From a virus, in IMG/VR virus record IMGVR_UViG_3300030085_003915, positions 62,409 through 85,500 of that record: DNA of 23,092 bases; one strand, given 5' to 3'. Positions 13,348 through 22,300 of the stretch are shown here, piece by piece. How positions within the stretch are numbered: the first letter of the stretch is position 1; each line of letters starts with the position of its first letter. Made by a program: the position numbers and the translations under genes. Below the pieces are notes generated by a model. It worked only from the letters and a program-made list of their open reading frames with translations, was not told where the DNA came from and did no database searches.

Positions 13348-15380
13348 TATTTAGATTCTCGTTGTAAGCATTTTTGAAAAGACTTACTAAAGGAAATGGT
13401 GTCTTGAACTTTTGTTCCTTTACCACCCTTCGGTCTAATAGTTTGTTCACCTATTACATTACCATCTAAATCATATATGGTTACATATCCTGATGCACCT
13501 TTACTTGATTTTACCTCTGAAACTCTAATATTTTCTGCTATATCTTTAGTTGGAGGCTTTACTCCTAAACATTTTGCTATGTTTTCTTTATTTACAACTA
13601 CTGCATTATCACCTTTAGATAATTCCCCTTGACCAAACTTTTGAGATTTACCTTCGGGTTCACCAGTTTCAGGATTTACCTTTTTGTAATATCCACCTGC
13701 AGTATGAACCCATTCATTTCCATCCTTATCATACTTAATTCCACTATCGTTATTACCCATGTTCACTTCGAAATTTTCTGAAGGTATACCACCAGGATTA
13801 TGACCTTCCACCACATCTAAATGTAGTCTACTTAAAAAGTTTTTTGATGCTACATAATCTCCATAAGGCTGTGGTGCGTTTTCTGATTTGACAGACTCAT
13901 TTAGTTCGTTTCTTGTATTAGTAATTAATTCATGTTGGTCTTTGTATAATTGATTCAATTCTTCTTCGGGTGGTGGTTGAACCCTTGCCAATATTTTTGT
14001 CATTCCTGATGTTGGTTCAGTTGCACCATCCACACCATTTGCTGCGTCCTGCATTTCCTTTACATAAGAAGCTGCCACTCTTTCTTCTTCCTCAGGAGTT
14101 AATGGTGGATCGAAATCTCCTGTTTGTGTATCAAATTGTCTTTTAGATATTGGTGGATCGAGTGGTGGTTTTACTTTTTTCTGATGATTAGTGACTACAT
14201 CTTTCCAATATTTAGCACTTGTTCCACCAGCAGATGGTTTACTTAAAACTTTTAACTCATCTATTATTCCTCGTGGTAACTTTGCATTTAATTCATCATT
14301 CTGTTGTTGAATTAAATCATTAATTTCTTTCTGTTTTCCAGCTAAATCCTTTTCAAGTTTTTCAGTTTTTTCTGTAATAGCTTTGTGTTCATTTTTAGTA
14401 ATTTTACCATCTTTTAAATCTTTATCTGCCTGTTTTCTCATCGCCTGTGCATTTTTTTCAGGAGATGAATTTCCTTGTATATCATTAGACGAGGTTTTAT
14501 TTGATGTGTGGTTTATTACAGCCTTAGGTGGTTTAACTGAATCATCTACCATTACAACCATAGTATCTGTTGGATTCTCTCCTGCTCCACCTTCTAATAT
14601 TATCTGTTTATAATCTGGATAAGGTGGGCCGTTGAGTGGAATACCATTAACTTCTGTAACTCCTAACTTTTCTAAATGGTCTACTGTATTTTTTAAAGAC
14701 TTCTTTGAACCCCAAACATGAGAAACTTTAGTGGTTTCTGGATTCATTCCATTCTTTTTAATAGTTTCTTGTGACCTTTCAAATTCTCTTTTTGCTGATT
14801 TAGCGGCCGCTCTACACGCACTTCTTGTCTTATCTGCCCCATTGGAATCACCAATTGTATTTGGTGGATTCGTCATCATTTCTTCAAATAATAATTCTTC
14901 TAACTCATCAACTGACATATTAGGATTATCAGAAAGATGGCTCATACCTATACCAGTACCAACTTCGTTTATCACAGATGATAGATTACCAGGTGCCTTT
15001 ACGGTTTCATTTAATCCACCTTGTTTTTCCTCACCATCAATAACATCTATATCTTCTCTTGTAATTTTACTCGTTGGAGAATCTTTTTTTGTTTCTTTCT
15101 CTTTCGCATCCAAGGCCTTTTGTGATTTAGGATGGTCTTTAATATATTGTGCCTGTTGTGCAGGTGTCATATCACTCCACCAATCCTCAGTAACAATTTC
15201 TTTTCCATTTCTTAAATTACCAATAAACTCATTTAAGGCATAAGTGTTGTTTCTAAAATCTTTCTCAAATTTTACTATGGATTCTCGTAACCAAACAAGA
15301 TGATTTGGATTGGTCATATCTGGACCACCATCTCCACACTTGTGTGCAAAATCCTTTAATATTTTATCCCAATTTTTCAT
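13347..15380 (-). CDS. Large protein of unknown function, 677 aa, possibly virion-associated
   Basis: A hydrophilic, low-complexity-rich protein. Near residue 66 is WWSDMTPAQQAQYIKDHPKS, a short WW..M.PAQQ.QYI..HP motif that I associate with phage structural or scaffold-type proteins. A more ordered region around 185-300 includes SACRAAAKSAKREFERSQET, a conserved-looking QIILEGGAGENPTDTMVVMV, and KAVINHTSNKTSSNDIQGNS. The E, D and K placement there would be compatible with a nuclease-type fold, but that is only a guess. A coiled-coil stretch (about 310-365, KLEKDLAGKQKEINDLIQQQ) follows, then proline-rich linkers and a small C-terminal domain rich in glycine. No membrane segments. It overlaps the polymerase-like gene by ATGA. 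Confidence 0.65.
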   Translation of the reverse strand: MKNWDKILKDFAHKCGDGGPDMTNPNHLVWLRESIVKFEKDFRNNTYALNEFIGNLRNGKEIVTEDWWSDMTPAQQAQYIKDHPKSQKALDAKEKETKKDSPTSKITREDIDVIDGEEKQGGLNETVKAPGNLSSVINEVGTGIGMSHLSDNPNMSVDELEELLFEEMMTNPPNTIGDSNGADKTRSACRAAAKSAKREFERSQETIKKNGMNPETTKVSHVWGSKKSLKNTVDHLEKLGVTEVNGIPLNGPPYPDYKQIILEGGAGENPTDTMVVMVDDSVKPPKAVINHTSNKTSSNDIQGNSSPEKNAQAMRKQADKDLKDGKITKNEHKAITEKTEKLEKDLAGKQKEINDLIQQQNDELNAKLPRGIIDELKVLSKPSAGGTSAKYWKDVVTNHQKKVKPPLDPPISKRQFDTQTGDFDPPLTPEEEERVAASYVKEMQDAANGVDGATEPTSGMTKILARVQPPPEEELNQLYKDQHELITNTRNELNESVKSENAPQPYGDYVASKNFLSRLHLDVVEGHNPGGIPSENFEVNMGNNDSGIKYDKDGNEWVHTAGGYYKKVNPETGEPEGKSQKFGQGELSKGDNAVVVNKENIAKCLGVKPPTKDIAENIRVSEVKSSKGASGYVTIYDLDGNVIGEQTIRPKGGKGTKVQDTISFSKSFQKCLQRESK

Positions 15381-16648
15381 AATCTCTCCGTTATATCAAC
15401 CATTTCATGATAGTTTGTCCCCTTACTTGTTTTAGTAGGAAATAACCCGTTACTCTCAATAATCTTTTTTGTTTCTTTCAAAAAATCAACTCCATCTTCT
15501 AAGTTAAAGTCGAATAAAAAAGAATCATAACTATACAATATCAACTTACTCTTGTATGATTCCATAAATGGAATAAGGTTAGTTAGTATCTTCATATTGT
15601 TTTCAGTTTCCATCAACTGAATAATATAATTAAATATCTTATTCCGATTCATATCGGCCTGGTTCTTTCTATATATCTTCTTACTATAAATATCAGATTG
15701 TATAAATTTTTGGTCTTTATATAATTTCCAAGTTTTATTAATGTATTTATGAACTTTTTCAAAAAATGGATTGATTTTTATGACTTCTGGTGGAATGTGA
15801 CCATATAAGTACTGAAAAGACCGATTTTTCGACTCTTGGTAATCACATCCGTAAAATTTTGACATATGTTCATGAACTGAACCTTCAGGAAAACTATAAT
15901 TTAATAAATTTCCAATTAATCTAAGGTGATATGCATCATAGTCAAATTCAATCAACATACCTTTATCAAACCTACTCCTAAATGGCTTTCTTGACTCATC
16001 CGTTTTATTTAGGGCTGCAAAATTAATACCACCGAATCTATTACTTGGTCTACCAGTACTTGTATATGGATTATACTCTGAATAAACTATCTTATCATTA
16101 TGTCTCAATCCAGCACTTTCTATATAAGTTAAGTTATCAATAATTTCATTATTATACTCTTGATGAACTTCTAAATCAATATATTTTTGATATTCATCCG
16201 ATAGGTTTTGACATAACTCAAAATGTTTTAATATAGGAATAACACGATTTATATTTTTTGTTCTATAATACTTTCTACTAAAATAATCATGTGAATTGGT
16301 AGTGATTTCTTCAATCGATAGTGGTTGATTGTACTCCATATAATACTGAAGATTAATATCTATGACATTTTTCCATTTAACTATGTGATTGAGTTGTTTT
16401 TTATCATAAACATATTTTTTTCGATTGGATTTTAACTTATCAAGTAATGATATATCAAGATTTATCGATTCTCCATGATTAAATGGCAAAATATATTCAC
16501 CACCATTTATTAATTTAATATAAACGGCACACAATGTGTTTTCTAAAGGGTGTTTATTTATATCAGATAATATTGGAATTACAATACAATCTGACTCTTG
16601 ATATTTCTCTAAAAAACTCTCAAACTCTGTTGGGTTTTCTATTATCAT
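15377..16648 (-). CDS. Short divergent family-A DNA polymerase-like protein
   Basis: The C-terminal half carries the family-A polymerase signature in order. TSTGRPSNRFGGINFAAL (196-213) stands for the TGR..S..PNLQNIP motif. Motif A is IEFDYDAYHLRL with D236. The O-helix KNRSFQYLYG (274-283) keeps K, F, Y and G. Motif C is ILYSYDSFLF, with D375 in the place of the HDE aspartate. Both catalytic aspartates remain, but E710 (E. coli Pol I numbering) is replaced by histidine, the arginine before the O-helix lysine is lost, and motif C has YDS for HDE. Residues 1-110 look like a degenerate 3'-5' exonuclease fold (KKYVYDKKQLNHIV, VIDINLQYY) without the usual DxE. At 423 aa it is far below normal Pol I size. 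It may be a reduced repair polymerase, or a non-catalytic relative. Confidence 0.85.
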   Translation of the reverse strand: MIIENPTEFESFLEKYQESDCIVIPILSDINKHPLENTLCAVYIKLINGGEYILPFNHGESINLDISLLDKLKSNRKKYVYDKKQLNHIVKWKNVIDINLQYYMEYNQPLSIEEITTNSHDYFSRKYYRTKNINRVIPILKHFELCQNLSDEYQKYIDLEVHQEYNNEIIDNLTYIESAGLRHNDKIVYSEYNPYTSTGRPSNRFGGINFAALNKTDESRKPFRSRFDKGMLIEFDYDAYHLRLIGNLLNYSFPEGSVHEHMSKFYGCDYQESKNRSFQYLYGHIPPEVIKINPFFEKVHKYINKTWKLYKDQKFIQSDIYSKKIYRKNQADMNRNKIFNYIIQLMETENNMKILTNLIPFMESYKSKLILYSYDSFLFDFNLEDGVDFLKETKKIIESNGLFPTKTSKGTNYHEMVDITERL

Positions 16649-16665
16649 TATAACCTATTTTATTT

Positions 16666-17169
16666 TTATCGAAACTTACTTATTGTCTCGTGTTCCCAAT
16701 TGAACCAATCTAATACACCAACTTGACTCTTGTAAACTTTTAATAACTCACCTTTTTTCTTTATCATTTCAGCACCTAACTTTTTACCTCTATCAAAACA
16801 CCATAGCTTTTCAGGTCTTAGATGTGCTAAAACATCATGACATGCTCGATGTCTTGGATGTCCATATTCACCATTCTCTCCATGAGTTACAATCTTTTCA
16901 TAATCTCTTTCTCTCAACACTCTTAATAATTCGTAGATTAACTTTTCTCTATAATAATCTTCTTTTCCCTTGTAACCTGTCCAATGTTCATACTCGTGAA
17001 TACCAATGAATCTCATTGAATCTAAGAATTCTCTCCTTCTAATGTCATTATGATACTCATCTAAAACCACCACTTTATATTCATTTGGATGTGATAATAA
17101 TTCAGCACCACCAAATAAGGCCTCATCGTCAGGATGAGATACTATCATTATTTTGTCAATTTTACTCAC
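16666..17169 (-). CDS. PIG-L/LmbE-family deacetylase
   Basis: Zinc-dependent enzymes of this family remove the acetyl group from N-acetylglucosamine-type sugars. The N-terminal metal motif SHPDDE is at 11-16 and the second ligand region GHPRH at 103-107. In between is VVVLDEYHNDIRRREFLDSM, as is usual for the family. Length (167 aa) is at the short end. The frame is open upstream to 17238, but that would overlap nagB by 77 nt. I chose the GTG at 17169, which overlaps the nagB stop by 8 nt and has GAGG upstream; the ATG at 17148 is a second option. Being coupled to nagB, it may produce glucosamine-type substrates. The exact substrate (free sugar, lipid-linked or peptidoglycan fragment) is not visible. 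Confidence 0.85.
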   Translation of the reverse strand: MSKIDKIMIVSHPDDEALFGGAELLSHPNEYKVVVLDEYHNDIRRREFLDSMRFIGIHEYEHWTGYKGKEDYYREKLIYELLRVLRERDYEKIVTHGENGEYGHPRHRACHDVLAHLRPEKLWCFDRGKKLGAEMIKKKGELLKVYKSQVGVLDWFNWEHETISKFR

Positions 17170-17833
17170 TATAATAAACCTCACAATTTGGATGTTCTTG
17201 TAAAAGTGAAGCTGGTATATCATCGGTAATATCACCATGAACAGCTTCTTCTAAAATTTCTTTTTTATGTTTACCTACTGCAACTAAATATATCTTTTCG
17301 GCACCCAAAATACTTGACATTCCCATTGTGTATGCCTGTGTGGGAACATCTTCAATATTTTCAAAAAACCGACTATTATCCTTTATTGTGTTTTCTGTCA
17401 AATCAACTATTCGTGTAGATGAGTATTTATGTGAACCTGGTTCGTTGAATGCTATGTGTCCGTTTGTTCCAATACCTAATATTTGAATGTCAATACCACC
17501 ACTATTTTTAATCATCAAGTCATATTCATTATAATTTTCTTCGGTTGGGAAGTAGTGTTTTCTGAAATTTAAATTATTGAACAAATGTTTGTTCATAAAA
17601 TATTGATATGATTGGTCATGGTCTTTTTCAAGTCCTACATACTCATCAAGATTAAAGGTTATCGTATCACCGAAATTTGTGTTTCTCATTTTACTGAGTT
17701 TTTCATAGATACCAATAGGTGTTGAACCTGTTGCTAATCCCAAAACAACATGAGAATTATGTTTTACTTTATCACGAATATTACTAGCGATTAAATGACA
17801 AACTTTTTCGTATGTATTACTTCTAATCCTCAT
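17162..17833 (-). CDS. nagB: Glucosamine-6-phosphate deaminase
   Basis: NagB converts glucosamine-6-phosphate into fructose-6-phosphate and ammonia. The 223-aa protein shows the phosphate loop GLATGSTP (32-39), the catalytic FNLDEY with D63 and E64, and GIGTNGHIAFNEPGS with H126 and E131, the general acid/base pair. It keeps N124 where E. coli has Asp; bacilli also have Asn there. It is shorter than E. coli NagB (266 aa) and stops soon after NCEVYYSE, so the C-terminal part of the allosteric enzyme is absent. A 6-phosphogluconolactonase is less likely given the NagB-specific motifs. The ATG overlaps the thyX stop, and the deacetylase follows with an 8-nt overlap. Confidence 0.93.
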   Translation of the reverse strand: MRIRSNTYEKVCHLIASNIRDKVKHNSHVVLGLATGSTPIGIYEKLSKMRNTNFGDTITFNLDEYVGLEKDHDQSYQYFMNKHLFNNLNFRKHYFPTEENYNEYDLMIKNSGGIDIQILGIGTNGHIAFNEPGSHKYSSTRIVDLTENTIKDNSRFFENIEDVPTQAYTMGMSSILGAEKIYLVAVGKHKKEILEEAVHGDITDDIPASLLQEHPNCEVYYSE

Positions 17834-18527
17834 TCAAATAAATCTCACTCCATAGTTTAGTGGTTTCAGGAAATGATTCAAACATAATCTTTTTCATGGC
17901 CTTAGCATATTCTTGGATTTCCCATTGTGCAGTAGGTTCATCCCTTAACTCGATGAAATTCATAACTGATTGGAATGACGCTGTCCACCAAACCAATGTG
18001 TATTGTGAAAGTGGTAAAACAATTCTAGCCTGTTCCTTAGCCATTCCAGCTTCAATCATCCTATCGTAAGTCATCTCGACTTGTCTCATATACTCATTGT
18101 AAATACTAGCCATTCTTTTTTGTTGTAAATCATCCAACACACCTTCACTTGCCTGTTTGTTATCTTCAGATTGTTTTCTCCATACTTCAGGATGGTAATA
18201 CTCTTGAACAGGAATGTAACGACCACTAATTTCATTCCAAGCGTGGTCTTTTGTAACACTTGATGATGTGGTTTCTATACCAACAACATGCTTATACCAT
18301 TGTCTAAGTACAAATTCAGGTGCCTTAACAATCACCATTATGTGTTGATGTCTAAATGGACTAAAGTGTTTGTGTTTGATTAAAAACTTGGATAGTCTCT
18401 TATCCTTAGTTGTGAATTCATCTGAACGACCACCAAATGAAACTCTGGCAGCATTAACAGGTGTTAAATCATCACCGAGTGTATCTACCAACTCAATGTG
18501 ACCTTTATCTAAAACATCTATTTTCAT
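17823..18527 (-). CDS. thyX: Flavin-dependent thymidylate synthase
   Basis: ThyX makes dTMP from dUMP with FAD, NADPH and methylenetetrahydrofolate. The 234-aa protein contains HFSPFRHQH (54-62), where the N-terminal flavin/dUMP contact lies. RQWYKH is the start of the ThyX motif, NEISGRYIPV its end. Between them sits an insertion of about 16 residues (VVGIETTSSSVTKDHAW) instead of the short RHRxxSx link. Later come QARIVLPLSQYTLVWWTASF and ELRDEPTAQWEIQEYA, matching the conserved helix and the C-terminal LR..xxAQxEI motif. Size is normal. The start at 18527 has AAAGGT upstream. The gene supplies thymidine along with nrdJ. Confidence 0.94.
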   Translation of the reverse strand: MKIDVLDKGHIELVDTLGDDLTPVNAARVSFGGRSDEFTTKDKRLSKFLIKHKHFSPFRHQHIMVIVKAPEFVLRQWYKHVVGIETTSSSVTKDHAWNEISGRYIPVQEYYHPEVWRKQSEDNKQASEGVLDDLQQKRMASIYNEYMRQVEMTYDRMIEAGMAKEQARIVLPLSQYTLVWWTASFQSVMNFIELRDEPTAQWEIQEYAKAMKKIMFESFPETTKLWSEIYLNED

Positions 18528-18576
18528 TTTCTATAACCTTTATTATATATAGTGAGTTAAATTCCCAAAATACGAA

Positions 18577-19359
18577 TTAATATCCAGAACTTCTTCTGAG
18601 ATTTTGTGTAGAAATTGTCGTACCACTACTTGTGGTGACTTCTTCATTTTGTCTGAGTGCATCAAGGTATTCTTGGTGTGTTGCTCCTGGCATAATAGTA
18701 CCATCTGGCATCGTATGTGTACCAGATAGTCCAAGTGCGTTTGCAATATTCATAGCATCAGATTGATGTCCGTATGTATGTGGGTTGTGTAATAATTTTT
18801 CAAGTCTTTGGGTTAAAATTTGTTCTTCGGTCATACTTTCCTTGTAGTATTCGAGTGGATTTAACAAATCCAACAAACCATTCATTTCTAAGTTTGCCTT
18901 TGCAGTGGCTCTAATATTGGTTGCCCTAACCACATCTTTCTGACCAGATATCATCCATTCCAATGTTACGGTTTCATAAAGTGTAGTGGGAATAGTTACA
19001 AACTCAGGATGAATTTCAAATATACTTTTATGTTCATCAAGTAGATAAATTGCAAACCCCCTTCGTAAACTTCCAGTCCTTCTTATTTTATCATTTACCA
19101 CAGGTTTGTATGGTTTCAAATATATTTCTCTTTGGAAATCGGGTCTGGCCATTTTGTAATCACGAAAATTTGTTCTATTTTTTGGGTTTATCGGTATGAG
19201 AGGAGTGTCTTGATAATCAATAAACATTTGAATTTTATCCTGTTTGGTGTTTACTAACCAAAACATTCTTCCTGCTCTTAATGGATATCCATCTTTATAA
19301 ATGAATTCATTTTTTCTTGCCCTATAAGGTCCCTCTATTCTTTCATATATATCTAACAT
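18577..19359 (-). CDS. Putative virion or baseplate-associated protein, 260 aa
   Basis: Not matched to a T4 protein by name. The start MLDIYERIEGPYRARKNEFI is followed by a region resembling an internal phage structural protein (RAGRMFWLVNTKQDKIQMFI, RRGFAIYLLDEHKSIFEIHP, TLYETVTLEWMISGQKDVVR). A helix-rich C-terminal tail ends with NLRRSSGY. AAGGGG upstream makes the ATG at 19359 likely. It follows the hub-like gene after 10 nt, which suggests a role in the baseplate or tail. Confidence 0.6.
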   Translation of the reverse strand: MLDIYERIEGPYRARKNEFIYKDGYPLRAGRMFWLVNTKQDKIQMFIDYQDTPLIPINPKNRTNFRDYKMARPDFQREIYLKPYKPVVNDKIRRTGSLRRGFAIYLLDEHKSIFEIHPEFVTIPTTLYETVTLEWMISGQKDVVRATNIRATAKANLEMNGLLDLLNPLEYYKESMTEEQILTQRLEKLLHNPHTYGHQSDAMNIANALGLSGTHTMPDGTIMPGATHQEYLDALRQNEEVTTSSGTTISTQNLRRSSGY

Positions 19360-19369
19360 TACTCACCCC

Positions 19370-22300
19370 TTACCATTTCTGTCTCCACCATGAATCATCT
19401 TCGCCTGGATCGGAAACTCTCCATATAAATGGTTTGTCTTTTGTTGCATCATAGAGACCAGGTCCCGTATTTTTTACATCTTCAATTTTTATTTGACCTG
19501 TTGGTGTTCTTACCGTACGAGAACCAGCGTCATAGTCCTCACCAAGTCTACCGACAAACACCGATGTGCCTTGATTAATATCAGATTGGTTATATACATT
19601 ACCACTATTAATCTTATAAAGACCTGAACCTTCATCTGTTTCTTTTGCCTGATAAACTTTCTTTTCAAAGGTATCAAGAGCTGGATCATCAATATTCGTG
19701 GTTGCTTGTATTCCTGTGTTATCTACGGCAGTAGTTGTAATTGGTGTATATCCACCAATAGGTTTTGGTTTCATTGGGTCCATATTCAATGTGGTTGCTG
19801 GTGGTGAATCATCGTCCTCTGGTTGTGGATCTCCAAATGGTATTTGATACTCTCCTTGTGGTTGAAAAGTGTTATAAGTCGGTACTTCAGTATCGTATTT
19901 GTAATCCATATTATTTGTTTTTCTTTTTGGATATCCAGCAACTCTCATTTGTCCTTTTATGGTTGTAGTCCAACCAGTCGAATCTATTTTATGTGATGCA
20001 CCTATTGCCTGAAAACACATTTTATCCATGTATGATTTTGGTAGGTATGAACTATGAAATGAATTACCAGGAAATATTCCACCCGTTCCATCTATTTCTA
20101 TTTCAAAATCTATTGGTATTAGTGGATCGGTTACCTTTAAAACACCACCATTATCATTTAATAATATTTGTTGCATTATACCTCTGTATTCCGCCTTTAC
20201 TTTTGGATAGTACTCATCTTGATATCTCGCATTTTCTTCTTGTCGTTGAACCTCGTCTACCATAAAAACTTCCAAGTAACCCTCTCCAGCTTTTCTAAAA
20301 TTCTTCTTTTTTTCTTTTGCTTCTTCTTCTGCCTTTGCGAGGTCATCTGCAATTTTATCATCAAATTCTTTCTTTGCTTCTTCTGCTTCTTCTTCAGTCA
20401 TTCCTGTGGTATCAATTTTACCATAGGCTCTTTTTAGTCTCTCCGTGTATTCTTGTGTTAGTTGGTCGTTTAGAATTTCATTTATTCCCCTTCCCCATCC
20501 GTATTCATCGTTTTCGGTATTTAAACCCGAAGTTAAGGCTTCGTAATCGGAATTTGCTATAATTGCGGCAGCTGCTACTGCACCTACACCACCAGTTAAT
20601 GCACCTGCACCTCCTATAATTGCCAATTGTCCTGCAATATCTGTCCAAGAAAGTGAATTTGCACCTAAATCTTCATAAATCGTGGTGGTATCGGGTGTAG
20701 GTCCTATTTTCCATTGTAATGGTTTATTATCATCTGCCGAGGCGTTTCCAAATGTAAAAGGTTTGTGTTGAGTTGCTTCTGAATTATTATGTGGATGTGA
20801 ATGTCGTTTGAATGGATGGTCAACCTCACCCATCAGTATGTCTTGTAACATTCTATCTTGTTGGTCTTTTCTATCCGTGGCCATTTCTGCCTTTCCAAGA
20901 GCCATTGCTCCCCAATCCTTATGACCATTGATTTCCCCATCACCAAATTCAAGTTGATTATTTCCGTATAATGCTGCTATCTGCATCCTACTTGGTAATT
21001 TTGCATTTAGGTTTTGAGATATAACAAGTGAATTTTTTTCCCATACAGGAAATACAAATAATCCTGGTTGAGTTTCTTCACCTTCCAAATCATAACCTCT
21101 ATTGGTAGATTTATTTTCCAAAACCTTCTCAACTCTCTTTTGTGTGAATCCTTGATCTTTAATCATAAGTCTACCTTCCTTATCATCAAAGTGAATTCCA
21201 AAATCATATATTCCACCATAAGCGTTAGAAAATTTATTCCAAACTGCCTCCACTCCATCTGCAATGGTAGATGCACCTACAAAACATTCTGTTAAAAATT
21301 CATGACCAAAGTAAACATTTCTTATAGTTCCTTTATCTCCATCTTCGTTTAACCATTTTCTAAAATATGAACCTTCGTAGTTCCATTTTGCATCTTTACT
21401 TCCTAAAAATGTTTCTTTCCAATATACTTCCCAAGGAGTTCCATCTTTCCACCCCTTTCCTATCCACTTACCAGTTCCTCTGTTACTTTCTTGTACATAT
21501 GGAGGTCCAAACATCAATTTAAAATCACCCATTTCTGCATCAATAGTTGCTAAACTTGCAAACCATTGTTTCAATGAATAATCAAAACCTTGTTCGTATT
21601 TTGTGTAAACTTTCATACCAGGAATTAATACAGAATTTTCTTCATTTTTAAAACTAGCTTCTGGATCATCACCACCTTGAGCAAAAAACCAACCCTTTGG
21701 TGAGTAATCAATAGCAATTATATCCTTTGATGCATTGACTTGTACAGGTTTTGGTTCATCCAATGGATTACCATCATTATCGTACTGAGTTTCTAAGCTT
21801 CTAAACTCCGTAACTATTTTTGATTTTTTACTTTCAATCTGTCCAACAAAACGACTCAAAACATTATCCTCAAACCAACCCCAAGTACAATATGGTTCAT
21901 CATTTCCCAACAAATAAGCAATAGTACCCTTAGAATTTATAGCGTTCAAATGTAAATGACCTTCAAATGATTTCATATATGCTACAAAATTATAATATGG
22001 ATTTTTATCATTTATTTGTGCACCAAGTATTGCCTTATCCTTAGACCACCACCAAAATCCTTCCTCTGGTGCTGCAATTGGAAGTTCTGATAATCTTCCT
22101 TTCATACTTTCAGGTTCTCTCATTTTATTAAGAGTATTAACTCCCAACGAAACTAATTCAGTAGTACAATCAAATCCACCAGTTTCATTAACACTAAATT
22201 CAAAATTACTTATCGTACCCAAAACAGCATCATAATGACCTTTCTGTTCTATGATAAAATCAGGTAAATACTCTTGTAATGTTTTTGAGTTAGTACCTGT

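Noticed and set aside
14731-15243. 170-codon open frame on the plus strand
   Set aside because: It lies wholly inside the 677-aa gene, is antisense to it, and has no ribosome site; all supported genes are on the minus strand.
18543-18746. 67-codon minus-strand frame
   Set aside because: Overlaps the 260-aa gene in another frame and has no sign of coding constraint or ribosome site.
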